From Nitrospirota bacterium (GTDB taxonomy: Bacteria > Nitrospirota > Nitrospiria > Nitrospirales > NS-4): a stretch of DNA of 6,718 nt. A program made the translations under genes and the position numbers. Within the stretch, counting starts at the first letter, position 1. The number at the start of each line of letters is the position of its first letter. Shown here piece after piece: positions 1 to 4,274 of the stretch. The notes beneath the pieces were generated by a model, which saw only the letters and a list, made by a program, of their open reading frames with translations, was not told the DNA's origin and did no database searches. The stretch lies in NCBI GenBank assembly GCA_005877565.1, contig VBOK01000179.1, forward strand, positions 1 to 6,718, written 5' to 3'.

Positions 1-1
1 C

Positions 2-301
2 AAGGACCGACGTATCGAGAACAGCCCCCATGTGGTGCTCCTCGATCTCAAACTGCCCAAAGTGGATGGGCTGGAAGTGCTGCGGCGCATGAAGGAGGAT
101 CCCCGCACCCGGATGATCCCAGTGGTCGTGCTGACCTCTTCGCGGGAGGACCGCGACATCACAGAGAGCTACCAATTGGGCGTCAACAGCTACATCGTCA
201 AGCCGGTGAACTTTGAGCAGTTTACCGAGGCTGTGCGGCAAATCAAGCTCTATTGGCTGCTCATGAACGAACCTCCGCCCACCCTGAGAGAACCTAAATG
301 A
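2..301 (+). CDS. Response regulator, CheY/Rcp1-like single receiver domain (5' end outside window)
   Basis: This is the last 99 residues of a receiver-domain protein. The frame is open to the left edge, so the N-terminal part with the acidic pocket is missing from the window. The visible part starts in the strand leading to the phosphoacceptor Asp in LLDLKLPKVDGLEVL (residue 15 of the fragment), followed by the switch Thr in VVVLTSS (residue 45) and the conserved Lys in YIVKPV (residue 67). After helix 5 the protein stops with no DNA-binding or output domain. The tail QIKLYWLLMNEPPP resembles the Rcp1-type regulators that usually sit beside PAS-containing histidine kinases. Its TGA stop overlaps the ATG of the next gene (ATGA), so the two are probably translationally coupled. 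Inferred role: phosphoryl shuttle or partner for the adjacent hybrid kinase. The GTG at 32 lies inside the domain and is not the true start. Confidence 0.93.
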   Translation, partial: KDRRIENSPHVVLLDLKLPKVDGLEVLRRMKEDPRTRMIPVVVLTSSREDRDITESYQLGVNSYIVKPVNFEQFTEAVRQIKLYWLLMNEPPPTLREPK

Positions 302-2220
302 GCAGGCCCCTTCGCATCCTGATCGTCGAAGACTCCGAAGACGACACCCAGCTCTTGTTGCATGAACTGCGCCGGGGCGGCTACGACCCGATGCACGAAC
401 GCGTGGAGTCTGCCGCTGCGATGGATCGCGCTCTGGCTCGCCAACAGTGGGACATGGTGATCGCTGACTATAGCATCCCCAACTTCAATTCGACGGTTGC
501 ACTGGCGCTGCTGAAAGAACGGGGACACGACCTGCCGTTCATTATCGTCTCCGGCACGATCACCGAGGAAACAGCGGTGGCCACCATGAAAGCCGGCGCC
601 CATGATTACCTCCTGAAAGGTAATCTCAAGCGGCTCATCCCTGCCATTGATCGGGAGTTGCGTGAAGCGGCGAGCCGCCGGGAGCGCCGGAAGGCGGAAG
701 AGGCGCTACGGGAAAGCGAGAAGCGGCTTCAGAAGATTTTGGACAACAGTCCAGCGATCATTTTTCTCAAGGACACCGAGGGCCGCTACTTGTACGTCAA
801 TCCCCAGTTTGGAAAGCTCACTGTTTTAACCCCTGAGCAAATCCTGGGCAAGACAGACGCCGAAATTTTTCCGCCAGAGCAGGCGGCCGCGTTTCGCGCG
901 AATGATCTCAAGGTGCTCCAAGCCGGCGTGGCGCTGGAATTCGAGGAAGTCGCCCGCCACCAGGACGAACTGTACACCAGCATCGTTTCTAAGTTCCCGC
1001 TGCGCAACACAGAAGGGGAGGTGTACGCGATTTGCGGGATCGCCACCGACATCACCGAGCGTAAGAGTCTGGAGGCGCAGTTGCGCCAATCCCAGAAAAT
1101 GGAGGCGATCGGTCGGCTTGCCGGCGGCATTGCCCATGACTTCAACAACATGCTGACGGTGATCAATGGGTTCAGTGAGCTCATGCTCCTCTCGCTTCCT
1201 GTAGGGGATCCCCACCGTAATACGGCTGAGCATATCAGGCAAGCCGGGGAAAAAGCCGCGACGCTGACACGCCACTTGCTGGCCTTCAGCCGTCAGCAAG
1301 TCTTGCAACCAAGAGTCCTGGATCTCAATGCCGTGGTCGCCAACATGGACACGATGCTGAAGCGGATGATCGCCGAGGACATTGACCTCCTGACGATTCT
1401 CAGCCCAGGTTCGACACCTGTGAAGGCCGATCCAGGGCAGATCCAGCAGATCCTGATGAACCTGGTGGTGAATGCCCGCGACGCCATGCCCGATGGGGGC
1501 CGTCTCACGATCGAGACGGCGGATGTCGTGCTGGACACGGATTATGCCCGAAGGCATGTCGGTGTCAGCCCTGGCCGCTACGTCATGCTCGCCGTCAGCG
1601 ATAACGGATGCGGGATGGACAAGCAGACCCAGGCGCGTATCTTCGAGCCTTTCTTCACCACCAAAGAGGAGGGCAAGGGCACGGGGCTTGGGCTTTCCAC
1701 AGTCTATGGGATCGTGAAACAGAGCGGCGGCAACATCTGGGTGTACAGTGAGCCCGGGCGCGGGACCACGTTCAGAATCTATCTGCCGAGGATTGAAGGA
1801 GTCGCTGAGGCCATCGTACCAGGCAAAGCCCAGGAGCCGTTGCCCCGCGGCTCGGAGACCCTCCTCCTGGTGGAAGACGATGCCGGGGTTCGGAAGCTAG
1901 CGAAGACAACCCTCCAAACCCAGGGATACACGGTGCTGGAAGCGGCGCAGGGGGAAGACGCCGTGCGTCTCTCCGGGCAGCATGAGGGACTGATCCATTT
2001 GATGGTCACCGATATGGTGATGCCGGAGATGAGCGGGCGCGAGTTAGCGGAACGGCTGAAGCCCTTGCGCCCCAACATGAAGGTCCTCTTGACGTCGGGC
2101 TACACCGGCAAGGCTATGCTCCATCATGGGGAGCTGGACCCAGGCATGGCGTTTCTACAGAAGCCCTTCACGCCGCAGACGCTTGCGCGAAAAGTGCGCG
2201 AGGTGCTGGATGCCGATTAA
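298..2220 (+). CDS. Soluble hybrid sensor histidine kinase, REC-PAS-HisKA-HATPase-REC
   Basis: This is a 640-residue multi-domain signalling kinase with no obvious transmembrane segment or signal peptide, so it is probably cytosolic. Domains in order: an N-terminal receiver at about 5-122 (acidic E11/D12, phosphoacceptor D57, S85, K107); a linker helix at 123-145; a PAS domain at about 146-255 ending in the typical DITERK junction; HisKA with phospho-His H280 in GGIAHDFNNML; HATPase_c at about 375-497 with the N box (N388 and N392), DNGCGM at 435-440 and GTGLGL at 461-466; and a C-terminal receiver at about 520-640 (E526/D527/D528, D572, K622). All key phosphotransfer residues are present, so it should be active. 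The ATG overlaps the upstream stop; GAGAG at 286-290 is a modest ribosome binding site. The sensed signal is unknown; PAS domains bind varied small ligands or cofactors, and nothing here identifies one. Confidence 0.95.
   Translation: MSRPLRILIVEDSEDDTQLLLHELRRGGYDPMHERVESAAAMDRALARQQWDMVIADYSIPNFNSTVALALLKERGHDLPFIIVSGTITEETAVATMKAGAHDYLLKGNLKRLIPAIDRELREAASRRERRKAEEALRESEKRLQKILDNSPAIIFLKDTEGRYLYVNPQFGKLTVLTPEQILGKTDAEIFPPEQAAAFRANDLKVLQAGVALEFEEVARHQDELYTSIVSKFPLRNTEGEVYAICGIATDITERKSLEAQLRQSQKMEAIGRLAGGIAHDFNNMLTVINGFSELMLLSLPVGDPHRNTAEHIRQAGEKAATLTRHLLAFSRQQVLQPRVLDLNAVVANMDTMLKRMIAEDIDLLTILSPGSTPVKADPGQIQQILMNLVVNARDAMPDGGRLTIETADVVLDTDYARRHVGVSPGRYVMLAVSDNGCGMDKQTQARIFEPFFTTKEEGKGTGLGLSTVYGIVKQSGGNIWVYSEPGRGTTFRIYLPRIEGVAEAIVPGKAQEPLPRGSETLLLVEDDAGVRKLAKTTLQTQGYTVLEAAQGEDAVRLSGQHEGLIHLMVTDMVMPEMSGRELAERLKPLRPNMKVLLTSGYTGKAMLHHGELDPGMAFLQKPFTPQTLARKVREVLDAD
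2200..2205 (+). promoter_or_regulatory. Shine-Dalgarno of thrH, inside the kinase 3' end
   Basis: GAGGTG lies 4 bases before the ATG at 2210, within the last codons of the histidine kinase. It fixes the thrH start at 2210 and rules out the longer open frame beginning at 2126, which would overlap the kinase receiver domain by almost 100 bp and has no family homology in its first 28 residues. Confidence 0.7.
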
Positions 2221-2833
2221 ACCCGTCATCGCGTGTCTGGACATGGAAGGAGTCCTGACACCCGAGATCTGGGTCAACGTCGCGGAGAAGACGAAGATTC
2301 CCGAGCTGCGCCTGACGACGCGGGACGAGCCGAACTACAACGTGCTGATGAAGCGGCGGTTGAAGATCCTGGAGGAACGCAGGCTCACGCTGAAAGACAT
2401 CCAGGGCGTGATCGCCACGTTGGCGCCGCTGGACGGCGCGAAGGACTTCCTGGCGTGGCTGCGGGCGCGCTGCCAGGTGATCATCCTCTCCGACACCTTC
2501 GAGCAGTTCGCGGCGCCACTGATGAAGCAGCTCGACTACCCAACGCTCTTCTGCAACACACTGGAGGTCGCGCCGGACGGGCGGATCGTCAACTACCACC
2601 TGCGCCTGCCCGATCAAAAACAGGCCTCGGTGCTGGCCCTCAAGGCTCTCAACTTCCGCGTGGTCGCGGCCGGCGACTCCTACAACGACACCAGCATGCT
2701 CAACGCCGCCGACGCCGGCATCTTCTTCCGCCCGCCCGCGAACATCGCCAAGGAGTTCCCGCAGTTCCCCGTCACGCAGACCTACGCGGAGCTACGAACC
2801 GCCTTCTGCAAAGCCGCTAACCTGCCCGCGTAG
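2210..2833 (+). CDS. thrH: ThrH: bifunctional phosphoserine phosphatase / homoserine phosphotransferase
   Basis: This 207-residue HAD-superfamily protein closely resembles, as I recall it, Pseudomonas ThrH (about 205 aa). That enzyme hydrolyses phosphoserine and can also pass the phosphate to homoserine, bypassing ThrB. Visible motifs: nucleophile region CLDMEGVLTPEIW with D11 and E13; motif II ILSDTF with S94; a likely motif III Lys at K137 (DQKQAS); and motif IV AAGDSYNDTSML with D156 and D160. The NYNVLMKRRLKIL, PLMKQLDYPTLFCN and KEFPQFP segments also match the family. Full length is expected. The start at 2210 overlaps the kinase stop by 11 bp, suggesting co-transcription with the signalling genes. 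The stop TAG (2831-2833) lies within the left end of a REP-like repeat, and the last codons overlap the convergent rluD-like gene by 17 bp. In vivo activity (serine versus threonine synthesis) cannot be told from the sequence. Confidence 0.93.
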   Translation: MPIKPVIACLDMEGVLTPEIWVNVAEKTKIPELRLTTRDEPNYNVLMKRRLKILEERRLTLKDIQGVIATLAPLDGAKDFLAWLRARCQVIILSDTFEQFAAPLMKQLDYPTLFCNTLEVAPDGRIVNYHLRLPDQKQASVLALKALNFRVVAAGDSYNDTSMLNAADAGIFFRPPANIAKEFPQFPVTQTYAELRTAFCKAANLPA

Positions 2834-3767
2834 GGGCACAGCGCGCCGTGCCTGCCCGGACAATGGGCAACCACAGGGGGGCTGCCCCTACATCTCCTGT
2901 CGAAACGATGGTCAGATCGCCGAGCACGCAGACCTTGCGGCCTCCGTAGGCCTCATCGCCGAGCACGGGATGGCCGAGCGAGGCGAGATGGACCCGGATC
3001 TGATGCGTGCGGCCCGTCTGGGGATGCACCTCCACCAGCGTTGCTTCATTTGCCAATCTCTTCGCCCCGAACCGTTCCACGACTTGGAACTCCGTGACCG
3101 CTTCGCGCGGCGAGGTCGTCCGGGGCGAGATTTTCTTCCGGTTTTTGGTGTCGCGTCCGATGGCCAGCTCCACGCGACCCATCTTGCCCTTCGCCGCCCC
3201 CCTGACCAGCGCCAGGTAGACCCGACGGATGGTATGGGCCTTGAACTGCTTCGAGAGACCCTGATGCGCCGCATCGGTCTTGGCGATCACCATCACGCCG
3301 CTCGTGCCCTTGTCCAGCCGATGGACGAGGCCGGGCCGCTCGCGGCCGCCGATGCCCGAAAAGGGGACAGATTTATTTTTTGGCAAAAATAAATCTGTCC
3401 CCTTTTCCTTCTGCAGGTGATACAGGAGCGCGTTCACCAGCGTCCCGCTCCAGTGCCCTGGCGCCGGATGCGTCACGAGGCCCGCCGGCTTGTTGAGGAC
3501 CAGCAGGTGTCCGTCCTCGAACAGGATCTCCAAGGGGATCGGTTCGCCGGCGATCTCGAGCGGCGTTGGCTGCGGGACGTCCCACTCGATCGCATCGCCC
3601 GGCTTGATCTTGAGCGAGGGTTTGGCCGGTCTCCCGTTGACTGTGACGGCGCCCTGCCCGATCAGACGCTGGACGGCGGCGCGGGAGAGGCCAGCGGTGT
3701 GGGTGCTGAGGAAAACGTCAAGGCGCTTCGGGGTCTCGCCCGCGGAGACGGTCACGCGGCGGGTCAC
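2817..3767 (-). CDS. rluD: RluD-family 23S rRNA pseudouridine synthase, with in-frame palindrome insertion and aberrant C-terminus
   Basis: This 316-residue member of the RluA/RluC/RluD family isomerises uridines in large-subunit rRNA; the exact target cannot be read from sequence. An S4 RNA-binding domain covers about 1-75 (RLDVFLSTHTAGLSRAAVQR). The catalytic domain follows with VLNKPAGLVTHPAPGH (90-105), the catalytic Asp D152 in HRLDKGTSG (149-157), RRVYLALV, and HPQTGRTHQIRVHLASLGHPVLGDEAYGG (248-276). The GTG start at 3767 directly follows the lspA TAG, which is in the same frame, so no earlier start is possible. Two oddities stand out. Residues 121-136 are encoded by a perfect palindrome and have no counterpart in ordinary family members. 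After GDLTI (about 287) the usual RQxLHAxxLxFxHP region is absent and the frame runs through a REP-like repeat to a stop inside the thrH 3' end. The core is intact, so it may still work, but it could be a decaying gene. Confidence 0.85.
   Translation of the reverse strand: MTRRVTVSAGETPKRLDVFLSTHTAGLSRAAVQRLIGQGAVTVNGRPAKPSLKIKPGDAIEWDVPQPTPLEIAGEPIPLEILFEDGHLLVLNKPAGLVTHPAPGHWSGTLVNALLYHLQKEKGTDLFLPKNKSVPFSGIGGRERPGLVHRLDKGTSGVMVIAKTDAAHQGLSKQFKAHTIRRVYLALVRGAAKGKMGRVELAIGRDTKNRKKISPRTTSPREAVTEFQVVERFGAKRLANEATLVEVHPQTGRTHQIRVHLASLGHPVLGDEAYGGRKVCVLGDLTIVSTGDVGAAPLWLPIVRAGTARCAPTRAG
2830..2891. repeat. REP-like GC-rich palindromic repeat with GTAGGGGCA/TGCCCCTAC ends
   Basis: This 62-bp element is bounded by a 9-bp inverted repeat: GTAGGGGCA at 2830-2838 and TGCCCCTAC at 2883-2891. 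Inside are smaller hairpins: an 18-bp near-perfect palindrome at 2835-2852 (one mismatched pair), TGCCC/GGGCA at 2853-2857 and 2865-2869 around a 7-nt loop, and GGGGC-T-GCCCC at 2878-2888. Dispersed repeats with GTAGGGGC-type ends are, from general familiarity, common in GC-rich environmental bacteria and behave like REP elements. Here it sits between converging genes. It provides the thrH stop codon and encodes about 20 residues of the rluD-like C-terminus. It could fold in both transcripts and act as a bidirectional 3' end, but there is no T-tract, so an intrinsic terminator is not claimed. Confidence 0.75.
3358..3407. repeat. Perfect 50-bp palindromic element inserted in the rluD-like coding sequence
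   Basis: Two 23-bp arms (3358-3380 and 3385-3407) are exact reverse complements around the 4-nt loop TGGC (3381-3384). Each arm begins with GAAAAGGGGACAGAT and continues into an AT-rich stretch. The element is much poorer in GC than the surrounding gene. It is read through in frame on the minus strand, adding EKGTDLFLPKNKSVPF (residues 121-136). The GGGGACAGAT/ATCTGTCCCC hairpin core looks like a widely dispersed REP/MITE-type repeat that I associate with IS200-like REP-associated tyrosine transposases; that family link is recollection, not shown here. No transposase is present in the window. Confidence 0.92.
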
Positions 3768-4274
3768 CTACGTATGGACCTCTGACTTGTGCCGGAAGAA
3801 GTGCAGAATCAGGAAGCCCACGCCGACGGTGATCGCCGCATCGGCCACGTTGAAGGCGGGCCAGTGATGGCCCATGAGTGAGAGGTCGAGGAAGTCGATG
3901 ACTTCGCCGGAGCGGATGCGGTCGATGAGGTTGCCGACGGCCCCGCCGAAGATCGCGGACACGCTGACCTGGCCGACCCAATCGGCGGGCGACAGCCGCA
4001 CGTAGATCGTGCCGAGCAGGGCGAGGGCCAGGACCGACGTGAGCCCGAAGAACAGCAGGCGGAACCCGGCATGGGTGCCGGCCAGGATGCCGAACGCCGC
4101 GCCGGAGTTCCGGATATAGGTGATGTTGAAGAGGCCGGGGATGACGGAGATGGACTCGTGCAGCCGCATTGCGCTGGTCACGAACCATTTCGTGAACTGG
4201 TCGAGGGCGATCACGGAGGACACGATCATCAGCATGAGGCCCAAGTGCCGCTTGTGCCCCAAACCGATGCCCAT
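3768..4274 (-). CDS. lspA: Lipoprotein signal peptidase (signal peptidase II)
   Basis: This 168-residue inner-membrane aspartic protease cleaves the signal peptide of prolipoproteins after lipidation of the lipobox cysteine. The length is normal for the family. Four hydrophobic segments are visible at about 11-24, 71-92, 100-116 and 142-160. Conserved motifs are DQFTKW (25-30), NITYIRNSGAAFG (50-62), GGAVGNLIDR (110-119), VIDF with the first catalytic Asp D127, and FNVADAAITVG with the second catalytic Asp D145. The ATG at 4274 overlaps the ileS TGA by one base (TGATG), and GAGG at 4285-4288 is a suitable ribosome binding site. The open frame continues upstream to 4364, but that stretch lies over ileS and encodes an arginine-rich sequence unlike LspA. 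ileS-lspA adjacency is common in bacteria and supports the call. The rluD-like gene follows with no gap. Confidence 0.97.
   Translation of the reverse strand: MGIGLGHKRHLGLMLMIVSSVIALDQFTKWFVTSAMRLHESISVIPGLFNITYIRNSGAAFGILAGTHAGFRLLFFGLTSVLALALLGTIYVRLSPADWVGQVSVSAIFGGAVGNLIDRIRSGEVIDFLDLSLMGHHWPAFNVADAAITVGVGFLILHFFRHKSEVHT
3778..3782 (-). promoter_or_regulatory. Shine-Dalgarno of the rluD-like gene, inside the lspA 3' end
   Basis: On the minus strand GAGGT lies 10 bases before the GTG at 3767, within the final codons of lspA (SEVHT). It supports GTG initiation immediately after the lspA stop codon and implies translational coupling. Confidence 0.55.

Noticed and set aside
826..1557. 243-codon frame on the - strand opposite the histidine kinase
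   Set aside because: The + strand carries continuous PAS, HisKA and HATPase motifs here; the antisense translation shows no family features.
2126..2209. Longer thrH reading starting 28 codons upstream
   Set aside because: The extra residues are Arg-rich and overlap the kinase C-terminal receiver. The ThrH family begins a few residues before CLDxEGV, and GAGGTG precedes the ATG at 2210.
2233..2820. 195-codon alternative frame inside thrH
   Set aside because: It is a Gly/Arg/Ala-rich frame-shifted shadow; the ThrH frame has all HAD motifs.
2830..2891. The repeat pair as a CRISPR or attachment site
   Set aside because: There is a single copy with inverted rather than regularly spaced direct repeats, and no tRNA, integrase or cas gene nearby.
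3358..3407. The perfect palindrome as an intrinsic transcription terminator
   Set aside because: It lies in the middle of an open reading frame. The loop-proximal stem is AT-rich and the U-stretch is inside the stem rather than after a GC-rich stem, so a typical terminator is not supported.
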